Shown one piece after another: positions 1 to 4,893 of a stretch of DNA of 5,033 nucleotides. A program made the position numbers and the translations under genes. Positions within the stretch are counted from its first letter, which is position 1. Each line of letters starts with the position of its first letter. A model generated the notes under the pieces. It made no database searches. It was not told the origin of the DNA and worked only from the letters and a program-made list of their open reading frames with translations. Source of the DNA: Methanobacterium sp. (GTDB lineage Archaea; Methanobacteriota; Methanobacteria; Methanobacteriales; Methanobacteriaceae); the NCBI GenBank assembly GCA_003151535.1, contig PLXT01000133.1:1-5033 (forward strand), in the 5' to 3' direction.

Positions 1-180
1 TGGATCAATGTTGATACCGTTAAAGATTGCAGGCAAAGAAATAAGGACTATGGTTATATTTATCATTGCTACTATTGAAGCAATTATAACAACTGTTAGT
101 GCAGTCCATTTATATTCCAAATCCTTCACCCCCCCATTTTTTCTATTTTTCTTTAGTGGAATGTAATTTTTTTGATTCAT
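1..180 (-). CDS. MFS transporter, N-terminal fragment (runs off the left edge)
   Basis: The minus strand from 180 reads an open frame of 60 codons that leaves the window without a stop. It begins MNQKNYIPLKKNRKNGG, a basic cytoplasmic leader. Residues 21-60 contain EYKWTALTVV, then a hydrophobic helix (about 27-49) ending in ITIVLISLPAIF. That layout matches the first transmembrane helix of drug:H+ antiporter-type major facilitator proteins (DHA2, EmrB/QacA-like), where this helix is followed by an 'NIALP'-like motif. The expected role is proton-coupled export of a small molecule across the cytoplasmic membrane; the substrate cannot be told from this piece. The ATG at 180-178 is preferred because GAGGGG (188-193) lies 7 bases upstream. 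A second possible start is TTG at 120-118 (codon 21), preceded by a G7 run and GGTGA. The family call rests on one helix and its motif. Confidence 0.75.
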   Translation of the reverse strand, partial: MNQKNYIPLKKNRKNGGVKDLEYKWTALTVVIIASIVAMINITIVLISLPAIFNGINIDP

Positions 181-187
181 TATGTTT

Positions 188-193
188 CCCCTC
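188..193 (-). promoter_or_regulatory. Ribosome binding site of the MFS transporter
   Basis: The minus strand reads GAGGGG here, with 7 bases to the ATG at 180. It is a good match to the core of the archaeal GGAGGTGA sequence and supports the long N-terminus over the internal TTG start. Confidence 0.6.
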
Positions 194-216
194 AAATTTA
201 TTTGAATTTTTTTTTG

Positions 217-221
217 AGATA
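217..221. repeat. Target site duplication, left copy (AGATA)
   Basis: AGATA immediately precedes the left terminal repeat at 222 and is repeated exactly at 329-333 just beyond the right terminal repeat. Confidence 0.55.
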
Positions 222-328
222 GAGGCTGACTCATAAATATTTTCTGCCCTGTAAATTTTTGCTTATTTTGAATTTAAAGGTCTATTTATTCTTATTTTTT
301 TTCAGATTTTGTATTATGGGACAACCTC
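222..328. mobile_element. MITE-like insertion, 107 bp, with terminal inverted repeats and 5-bp target duplication
   Basis: The left end (222-236) reads GAGGCTGACTCATAA. The right end read on the minus strand (328-314) is GAGGTTGTCCCATAA. These agree at 12 of 15 positions, with differences at positions 5, 8 and 10. Directly outside both ends is the same pentamer AGATA (217-221 and 329-333), which is what a transposase-made target duplication looks like. The interior is T-rich and has no reading frame, so the element is non-autonomous: a miniature inverted-repeat element or an internally deleted insertion sequence. From memory, GAGGYTGTCYCA-type ends are common among IS elements including the IS1182 and IS5 groups, but the parent family cannot be named without a search. 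It sits 42 bases upstream of the MFS start. Confidence 0.6.
233..240 (-). promoter_or_regulatory. Possible TATA box of the MFS transporter, inside the MITE-like element
   Basis: The minus strand reads ATATTTAT about 55 bases before the start codon. With the usual archaeal spacing of about 25 bases to the transcription start, the leader would be about 30 bases and would include the ribosome binding site at 188-193. The region is AT-rich, so chance matches are common. The box lies inside the left end of the inserted element, so the element may have supplied or replaced the original promoter. Confidence 0.3.
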
Positions 329-333
329 AGATA
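329..333. repeat. Target site duplication, right copy (AGATA)
   Basis: AGATA immediately follows the CCTC that closes the right terminal repeat at 328 and matches 217-221. Confidence 0.55.
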
Positions 334-345
334 TAAAAAATCCAA

Positions 346-388
346 AGCTTAAGCTAACTTGAACTTAAAGATTTAAGATAGTCAAGTT
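346..388. promoter_or_regulatory. Cluster of palindromes, possible operator or hairpin
   Basis: Three dyads lie side by side. AGCTTAAGCT at 346-355 is a perfect 10-bp palindrome. AACTTGA (356-362) pairs perfectly with TCAAGTT (382-388). Nested inside that pair, CTTAAA (364-369) and TTTAAG (372-377) form another perfect dyad around a 2-base centre. The tight inner centre favours a protein-binding site over a stable RNA loop, although the outer arms could form a hairpin. A T9 run follows at 402-410, so a + strand transcript through here might terminate. No regulator gene is in view to assign as its binder. Confidence 0.4.
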
Positions 389-493
389 GGTATTATTCTA
401 ATTTTTTTTTATTAGGGACGAAACTTGTTATAATCAAGATAATACATTAAATAAAATATTTTAATAATGGAATAACTGTGGAGATGAAGTTTT

Positions 494-526
494 ATGGGCA
501 TAACAAAAAAAATTATTCATATTTAA
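494..526 (+). other. Ten-codon reading frame with a strong ribosome binding site (leader peptide or gene remnant)
   Basis: GGAGATGA at 480-487 matches the archaeal GGAGGTGA consensus at 7 of 8 bases, with 6 bases to the ATG at 494. The frame reads MGITKKIIHI and then stops. It contains an A8 run (503-510) where slippage could have broken a longer gene. TTATAATC upstream (about 428-435) is a possible TATA box with plausible spacing. It could be a leader peptide, the stub of a disrupted gene, or chance in AT-rich DNA. An overlapping 20-codon frame (484-546) starts too close to the same purine-rich stretch to use it. Confidence 0.25.
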
Positions 527-542
527 AACGTTCATTTATCCA

Positions 543-559
543 TTAAATATAATTATAAT
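543..559 (+). promoter_or_regulatory. AT-rich TATA-like region before the small membrane protein
   Basis: TTAAATATAATTATAAT precedes the ATG at 579 by 20-35 bases. If it acts as the TATA box, transcription would begin almost at the start codon, giving a very short leader or a leaderless message. That would fit the weak ribosome binding site (GGAA, 570-573). Confidence is low because the whole region is AT-rich. Confidence 0.3.
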
Positions 560-578
560 ACGATACAATGGAAATCTA

Positions 579-1037
579 ATGAATTTCAAGAACAATAAAA
601 ATCTGTTGTTATTATGTATTATTGTACTAATAATTGCAGTATCAGTTATATATTCAACTCATTATAAGTCGTCTAACAACAGTGGAAGTATTATAAACTT
701 TGATCAAGCGGATAATGTTACTATAATAAATTCGATAAACATTCAAAATAATGTTTTAATTAATTATTTCAATTCCCTATATGAATCCCAAATATCAAGT
801 ATCAATTCAAAATACTCTGAAGGATTAATATCACGTGAAGAGAGGGATAAACAATTGAATGCAGTTATAAAAAATAGTGAGCTGACCAATGAGACTTTAA
901 CTAAATTGTCTAACACAAAAAAAATTCTTTTCACTGGTAATTTATCTAAGCAAGATATTTTGATACACAATAACTCATTTAGTGATATGAGATCTGATAT
1001 TAAAAATGAGATTAATGATACATTGTACGGCCAATAA
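579..1037 (+). CDS. Small membrane-anchored protein with a SHOCT-like segment, function unknown
   Basis: The 152-residue product has a short basic N-terminus (MNFKNNKN), one hydrophobic helix at about residues 9-25 (LLLLCIIVLIIAVSVIY), and a hydrophilic remainder. With no other membrane segment, it is probably anchored by the N-terminus with the rest outside the cell. No lipobox cysteine lies in the usual place: the only cysteine is inside the helix. Residues 40-62 are Asn/Ile-rich (FDQADNVTIINSINIQNN), a beta-like or linker stretch. Residues 72-98 contain KYSEGLISREERDKQLNAVI, which resembles the SHOCT motif (hydrophobic, then GlIs-eE, then helix) found as a short oligomerisation or linker helix in many proteins. 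The C-terminal half is predicted helical. It stands alone between divergent and convergent neighbours and is followed by a terminator at 1065-1094. I do not recognise the family; the anchor is clear and the SHOCT likeness is tentative. Confidence 0.7.
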   Translation: MNFKNNKNLLLLCIIVLIIAVSVIYSTHYKSSNNSGSIINFDQADNVTIINSINIQNNVLINYFNSLYESQISSINSKYSEGLISREERDKQLNAVIKNSELTNETLTKLSNTKKILFTGNLSKQDILIHNNSFSDMRSDIKNEINDTLYGQ

Positions 1038-1064
1038 AATTAGTATTTAAAATATATATTTTTC

Positions 1065-1094
1065 AAATACCTAGAATTGGTATTTATATTTTTT
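1065..1094 (+). terminator. Hairpin and T-tract terminator after the small membrane protein
   Basis: AAATACC (1065-1071) and GGTATTT (1079-1085) form a perfect 7-bp stem with a 7-base loop, followed within 4 bases by T6 (1089-1094). It lies 28 bases after the TAA that ends the gene at 1037, in the gap between converging genes. A third related segment, GTATTT at 1053-1058, could pair instead with AAATAC (1065-1070), giving a competing hairpin. Confidence 0.6.
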
Positions 1095-1159
1095 AGTAAT
1101 GTCTTTTATAGATATTATCACCATTTTATTTAGAATTTAAATAGGATATATAAAACTAT

Positions 1160-1175
1160 TTTAAAGTTCTTTAAA
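1160..1175. repeat. Short inverted repeat TTTAAAG/CTTTAAA
   Basis: TTTAAAG (1160-1166) and CTTTAAA (1169-1175) are perfect 7-base arms around a 2-base centre, 42 bases past the end of the reconstructed pseudogene. On the minus strand it is followed by TTTTATA after a few bases, so it may be a weak terminator for that gene. The 2-base centre makes a stable loop unlikely. Confidence 0.3.
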
Positions 1176-1216
1176 CAATAATCGGAGTTTTGATTTTACC
1201 TGTTATATCAATAAAA

Positions 1217-2144
1217 TCATTCAAAGATATAAGTTGTACCCACTGTATTAATAATAACATTGTCGGGCATTTCTTCTTTAAATTGGTTAATAGCATCCCA
1301 TCCCATCCAGTGCAGTGCATTGGAACCAAATAATCAGGGCCTATTTTTTTCATTTCTTCTATTGTTGGTGATATTATTTGTTCAAATAGTGGCCTTGTAA
1401 GATGAAATCCACCTAAAACAGCATGAATTTTATCTGTTTGGCTAATTTTCTTTGAGTAGTTTACTGTATTAATTATTCCTGCATGTGCACAGCCACTAAT
1501 AACTACCAAACCTTTATCTTTCAATTTGATTATTATAGCTTGATCATCTCTGAAAGGATCCACCTTCCACTTATTTTTGCTTCAGCCCATTGAAAACCCT
1601 GTTCAAAGGATGTTGTTCTTTCAACTTCTCCAGTTAAAAGTATTAGATCAGAAGCTAAAGTATAAGGTCCATTAGATTTGATAATTTTGGCTCCTGCATT
1701 CTTTAAATCTTTTTCATTCAAAATTGGAACGTCACTCGGACCAACTGAAGGATTGTTTAGATGACGTTCAAGGAATGCATCGGGATGAAGTATTAGGGGG
1801 ATCTCACTGGAAACTTGATTAAAGAATTCTATAAGCCCACCAATATGATCAAAATGGCCATGACTTAAAATCACCGAATCAATTTTATTTATATCAACAT
1901 TTAAAGCAGTTATATTATTAAAGAAACAGTTTGAGGACATTCCAGTATCCATAAGTATCCAATATTCTTCTGAGCCAGAATATACTTTGATAAGACAGGA
2001 TAATCCATGTTCGGCAAGAATTGACTTTGAAGGACTAAGCCTTTTGTCCACTTCCTTGTTTTGTGCCATAAATATATCGGTATAATTATCAATAAGCACT
2101 GTAACCTTTAACCTGTCTGCTTCACGTAAATATTTTTTAGCCAT
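1217..2144 (-). pseudogene. Metallo-beta-lactamase-fold hydrolase (DHPS-like, COG1237 type), broken by two frameshifts
   Basis: The intact N-terminal part (from ATG 2144) carries the family's AEHGLS (about 44-49), the MDTG strand end (65-68) and the metal site SHGHFDH (His95, His97, Asp99, His100). Residue 190 is followed by a frame change at an A5 run (1574-1578 on +). Adding one A gives AKNKWKVDPFRDDQA and continues into SGCAHAG (His221), GGFHL (His248) and VPMHCTGW (His277). A second break follows directly: the unit GGATG occurs three times (1294-1308). Removing one copy joins TGWD to AINQFKEEMPDN and then VGTTYIFE, the typical family C-terminus, with stop TGA at 1219-1217. The repaired protein has 307 residues, normal for the family. 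Relatives are annotated as 7,8-dihydropterin-6-methyl-linked synthases or generic hydrolases; in methanogens one member has been tied to methanopterin synthesis. As it stands the first product stops after residue 203 and lacks the later metal ligands. Its start has a partial GTGA ribosome binding site. Confidence 0.88.
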
Positions 2145-2187
2145 AACAATTCACTTACGTTATAAATCCAATTTTCTTAATTGCGAT

Positions 2188-2195
2188 TATTTAAA
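2188..2195 (-). promoter_or_regulatory. Possible TATA box of the hydrolase pseudogene
   Basis: The minus strand reads TTTAAATA about 45 bases before the ATG at 2144. Transcription would start near 2164, giving a leader of about 20 bases that includes the partial ribosome binding site GTGA. Read-through from the upstream kinase gene is also possible, because the 96-base gap shows no T-tract terminator on the minus strand. Confidence 0.35.
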
Positions 2196-2240
2196 TCAAA
2201 TTTTAACATATTTTTATTTTAGTTAAATAATTAATAATTG

Positions 2241-4271
2241 TCAATTGTTGTAAGTTTCTTCTTTAAAATTTATTATAAACTTGGTACCATTAGATACTTC
2301 GATTTTAATTTCACCATCAATTTGTTCTGTTAAACTGTTTACAATTTTTAGACCTAAAGAATCACTATTTTGGATATTATAATCCTGGGGGAATCCTACA
2401 CCATTATCAGAAATTATCATAGAATAATTACCATCATTTAATTTAAATTTTATATCAATTTTTCCTTGTTTATTATTTGGAAATGCGTGCTTCATTGAAT
2501 TTGAGACTAATTCATTAACAATAAGTCCTAGTGGTATGGCAGTGTTTATATCAAGCATTACATCGTCAATATCCATATCTAATTTTATGTTGTTGGGATC
2601 TGTTACATAAATACTGAAAAGTTCATTGGTTAATTTATTTATATAGCTTCCAAAGTTTATGCGTTTGAGATCATTTGATTGATACAATAATTCATGTATC
2701 AGAGCCATTGATCTTGCACGATTTTGGCTGTCTTTAAAAATACTTTTAGATGCTTCATCTTTTATATATCTTGATTGGAGACTTAAAAGACTAGAAATAA
2801 CCATTAAATTATTTTTGACTCTATGATGAATCTCTTTTAGAAGCATATCTTTGACTTGTAGCGACTTTTTGATCTCGTTTTGTGCTTTTCTTTTATCAGT
2901 TATATCCATTGTCATACCTGAAATAGTTTCACCATTTTTAGTGGCACTAGCCAGGATATTAATAACAGAACCATTCTTTTTTACCATTTCGACTTCATAA
3001 TCTTCTAATTTTCCATAGTCATTCAACTTCTTAAGAACAATATCCCTATCATTAATATTTTTGTAGAGAGATGAAATATTCATGTCTTCAATCTTTTCTT
3101 TTGTATTGTATCCAAACATTTTAACTATTGAATCATTTGCAAATAAGATACTGCCGCTTTGATCAGCTTTATATATTCCTACAAGTGCATTATCCACAAG
3201 ATCTCTATAATCTTTTTCAGATCTTTGCAACGAATTTTCTGCTAGTTTTCTGGGATTAATATCGCTAAATGTGATTAACCATCCTAACATTTGATAATTT
3301 TGTTTGTGTAATGGGGTTATCTGCAGATCAAGCCACAGAACTTGTGGGTTGTTAATTTTTATTTCTGTTTTTGTTGTTGAATCCTTTTTAATTATGGGAA
3401 ATATTTGATTCAGTTGTTGTAAATTCTCTTCAAAATTTGTTCCTATCACTTTTTTATCAATTTTTAAAAGATTTTCAGCTGCTTGGTTAATCTCAACTAT
3501 TCTTTTTAATGAATCTATTACAATGGCACCACTATTCATCCTGTTGAACAGATTATTATAGGCAACAGGGATAATGTCCAGCATTTTAAACCTGAAAATA
3601 CTCAATGCAACTAAAATTCCTGTTAATGTAAATGCAAATGGTGTTAAATCGAGCCCTTGAACAGGACTTAATTGAGCTATGTAGATTATATTTGCTACAT
3701 ATGGTATTAAAGCAGCAATAAGTATCAGGAATACTTGTTTCTGGTATAGTTTTGGACTTTGGATTAAACATTTGATTAATAATAAAAGTCCTAGAGACAT
3801 TAGGAAGTATGAATAGGCTACATTTACATAAAATCCTAAACCGTGACCGTATATTATAAGTGAACCCGGCTGACTAGAGCTTGGTGTAATGGTTGACCAT
3901 ATGAGTCCATGCCATCCATTGGTCATGACAAGAATCAGTATGATAATGGGTACTATCATTAATAGGCCAATAAATGGCCTTTTTAACCATTTTCCATAAT
4001 CTGTATAGCTCAGTGTAAATAGGATCCAGAGAGGTCCAACAAATACTATTCCAAGATAACTTATTTGTGACCAGAAAACCTTAGTTGAAATACTGGCTGT
4101 TGTCATTTCAATGGCACCTGTTAGAGCCCAGATTGAAACTGCAAGCATTAAAAATGAGAAATAGAATGCGTCAGGGTTTGATCGTTTATTCCAGCTGTAA
4201 TATGTCAAATATAATGTAATAACTGATGAAATTAATAGTAATATTGCATATATACTGTAGATTCCAGTCAT
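2241..4271 (-). CDS. Sensor histidine kinase: seven-TM input, two PAS domains, HisKA_2 and HATPase
   Basis: The product has 676 residues. Residues 1-228 hold seven hydrophobic segments (about 4-24, 34-54, 67-89, 98-116, 148-167, 178-199, 209-226) with PLWILFTLSYT (80-90), characteristic of the histidine-kinase N-terminal 7TM sensor. A first PAS domain (about 237-345; GAIVIDSLKRIVEIN) is followed by a second (about 350-460; LVGIYKADQSGSILFAND, ending GMTMDITDKRKAQNE). The phospho-acceptor region reads EIHHRVKNNLMVISSLLSLQ (480-499), with His483 the likely phosphorylated residue, as in the HisKA_2 family. The ATPase domain shows the N box NELVSNSMKHAF (Asn586), DNGVGF (622-627) and SLGLKIV (638-644), so catalysis looks intact. 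It should sense a membrane or cytosolic cue and autophosphorylate. No response regulator lies in this window, so its partner is elsewhere. The ATG at 4271 is fixed by AAGGAG five bases upstream. The signal is unknown. The downstream hydrolase on the same strand is 96 bases away. Confidence 0.95.
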   Translation of the reverse strand: MTGIYSIYAILLLISSVITLYLTYYSWNKRSNPDAFYFSFLMLAVSIWALTGAIEMTTASISTKVFWSQISYLGIVFVGPLWILFTLSYTDYGKWLKRPFIGLLMIVPIIILILVMTNGWHGLIWSTITPSSSQPGSLIIYGHGLGFYVNVAYSYFLMSLGLLLLIKCLIQSPKLYQKQVFLILIAALIPYVANIIYIAQLSPVQGLDLTPFAFTLTGILVALSIFRFKMLDIIPVAYNNLFNRMNSGAIVIDSLKRIVEINQAAENLLKIDKKVIGTNFEENLQQLNQIFPIIKKDSTTKTEIKINNPQVLWLDLQITPLHKQNYQMLGWLITFSDINPRKLAENSLQRSEKDYRDLVDNALVGIYKADQSGSILFANDSIVKMFGYNTKEKIEDMNISSLYKNINDRDIVLKKLNDYGKLEDYEVEMVKKNGSVINILASATKNGETISGMTMDITDKRKAQNEIKKSLQVKDMLLKEIHHRVKNNLMVISSLLSLQSRYIKDEASKSIFKDSQNRARSMALIHELLYQSNDLKRINFGSYINKLTNELFSIYVTDPNNIKLDMDIDDVMLDINTAIPLGLIVNELVSNSMKHAFPNNKQGKIDIKFKLNDGNYSMIISDNGVGFPQDYNIQNSDSLGLKIVNSLTEQIDGEIKIEVSNGTKFIINFKEETYNN

Positions 4272-4276
4272 ATAAA

Positions 4277-4282
4277 CTCCTT
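4277..4282 (-). promoter_or_regulatory. Ribosome binding site of the histidine kinase
   Basis: The minus strand reads AAGGAG, then five bases (TTTAT), then the ATG at 4271. This is the strongest Shine-Dalgarno sequence on the minus strand in the window and settles the kinase start. Confidence 0.75.
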
Positions 4283-4337
4283 ATAAAATTTTATGCTTTA
4301 ATGTTATAATTCTATTATTTGAGATTGTTGTAAGTTG

Positions 4338-4345
4338 TATATTAA
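4338..4345 (-). promoter_or_regulatory. Possible TATA box of the histidine kinase
   Basis: The minus strand reads TTAATATA about 70 bases before the start codon. Normal archaeal spacing would put the transcription start near 4314 and leave a leader of about 43 bases. Several similar AT-rich stretches lie nearby, so the choice is uncertain. Confidence 0.3.
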
Positions 4346-4417
4346 TATTAATTTAGAATTAGTTATTGATAGGTTCAATTTGATATTTTTTTTCTAATCT
4401 TTAGATTTCTAATTATT

Positions 4418-4463
4418 AATATTCATAGATAAACAAGTATTAAAATAATGATCTATGAGTATT
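4418..4463 (+). repeat. Thirteen-base inverted repeat forming a hairpin on the + strand
   Basis: AATATTCATAGAT (4418-4430) and ATCTATGAGTATT (4451-4463) pair at all 13 positions if one U-G wobble is allowed in a + strand RNA; on the minus strand that pair becomes A-C. The loop is 20 bases. T8 follows at 4480-4487, 16 bases after the stem. It could be an operator, the end of a small RNA, or a relic of an inserted element. No flanking duplication was seen. Confidence 0.45.
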
Positions 4464-4478
4464 CTATTTATTTAGAGA

Positions 4479-4521
4479 ATTTTTTTTATTGGTATTTTAA
4501 AATTTAGTCTATTTTTTTTAT
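4479..4521 (+). repeat. Two direct copies of ATTTTTTTTATT
   Basis: The 12-mer occurs at 4479-4490 and 4510-4521. Archaeal transcription often stops at oligo-T tracts without a hairpin, so these could insulate the downstream gene from upstream + strand transcription. In DNA this AT-rich they may also be chance. Confidence 0.25.
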
Positions 4522-4537
4522 TAATTTTACTATAGAA

Positions 4538-4547
4538 AAATATATAC
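4538..4547 (+). promoter_or_regulatory. TATA box of the 89-residue protein gene
   Basis: AAATATATAC, preceded by a purine-rich GAAA stretch as in archaeal BRE-TATA promoters, lies about 40 bases before the ATG at 4587. Transcription would start near 4569, leaving a leader of about 18 bases. Confidence 0.45.
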
Positions 4548-4571
4548 ATCATGCTGTCTTAAGTTGTATTA

Positions 4572-4576
4572 GGGTG
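4572..4576 (+). promoter_or_regulatory. Ribosome binding site of the 89-residue protein gene
   Basis: GGGTG lies 10 bases before the ATG at 4587. It matches the GGTG part of the archaeal consensus, with slightly long spacing. The AGGA at 4581-4584 is too close to the start to serve. Confidence 0.45.
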
Positions 4577-4586
4577 CAATAGGATT

Positions 4587-4856
4587 ATGAATATTGATGA
4601 AAATAATTTTTTGTTTAGCATGGATCTTAAAGATGAAAATGATGAAATCTGGGCTACCATATCAGTTGCTCCTTCAAAAGACCCTGGTAATAGGGATATT
4701 TTGCTAATTGATGTCAATAATATAAATATTTCATTTAGGAGTATAACGGAATTAATGAATTTTCTTCAAAAAAAGAAGGTTCCATACAAGGATAGGAAGG
4801 ATACGCTAGATTTTATAGCCAATAGTTTGATAATTCTAGAAAAAAATCAACTTTAA
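4587..4856 (+). CDS. Hypothetical protein of 89 residues
   Basis: I do not recognise this family. The protein starts MNIDENNFLFSMDLKDENDE, an acidic beginning. WATISVAP (22-29) and RDILLIDVNNINISF (36-50) look like beta strands. The rest (ITELMNFLQKKKVPYKDRKDTLDFIANSLIILEKN) looks helical and partly basic. There is no signal peptide, membrane segment or cysteine pair, so it is probably a small soluble cytoplasmic protein with an alpha/beta layout. A good archaeal promoter and ribosome binding site precede it. The frame at 4894 begins 37 bases after its stop on the same strand, so the two may be co-transcribed. Confidence 0.7.
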   Translation: MNIDENNFLFSMDLKDENDEIWATISVAPSKDPGNRDILLIDVNNINISFRSITELMNFLQKKKVPYKDRKDTLDFIANSLIILEKNQL

Positions 4857-4893
4857 TTCGAAAATGATAATAAAAAATCTGGGGGGATGTTAA

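Larger units (their letters stand above)
181..578. other. Intergenic region between the MFS transporter and the small membrane protein
   Basis: This 398-base gap between divergent genes contains no long reading frame. It holds the MFS ribosome binding site, the 107-bp MITE-like element with its target duplications, the palindrome cluster at 346-388, a T9 tract (402-410), a strong ribosome binding site with a very short frame (480-526), and AT-rich promoter-like sequence just before 579. No tRNA or rRNA fold was recognised. Confidence 0.6.
4272..4586. other. Divergent intergenic region between the kinase and the 89-residue protein
   Basis: This 315-base gap has no convincing reading frame. 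It contains the kinase ribosome binding site and candidate TATA box, a long inverted repeat (4418-4463), two copies of ATTTTTTTTATT (4479-4490 and 4510-4521), and the promoter and ribosome binding site of the downstream + strand gene. Regulation of either divergent gene, or a small transcript ending at a T8 tract, could lie here. Confidence 0.55.

Noticed and set aside
764..970. Minus-strand frame opposite the small membrane protein
   Set aside because: It is a shadow of the + strand gene, without a promoter, a ribosome binding site or a recognisable family.
1171..1563. A separate 130-residue protein starting with GTG on the minus strand
   Set aside because: Its sequence is the C-terminal half of the hydrolase family, it has no ribosome binding site of its own, and its last 42 residues are read out of frame after the 5-bp duplication. 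It is part of the pseudogene.
1571..1580. Programmed -1 frameshifting to make a full-length hydrolase
   Set aside because: The heptamer does not allow both tRNAs to re-pair, no strong downstream structure was seen, and an independent frameshift 270 bases later would still spoil the product.
1910..2092. Minus-strand frame inside the hydrolase pseudogene
   Set aside because: It lies in another frame of a region that clearly encodes the metallo-beta-lactamase fold, so it is a shadow.
2245..2257. ATTGTTGTAAGTT shared between the kinase 3' end (2245-2257) and its upstream region (about 4325-4337)
   Set aside because: It is a 13-base match in low-complexity AT-rich DNA, with one copy inside coding sequence. 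No boundaries or further similarity suggest a duplicated element.
3586..3771. Minus-strand frame inside the kinase membrane region
   Set aside because: It overlaps the seven-TM coding sequence in another frame and shows no protein-like features.
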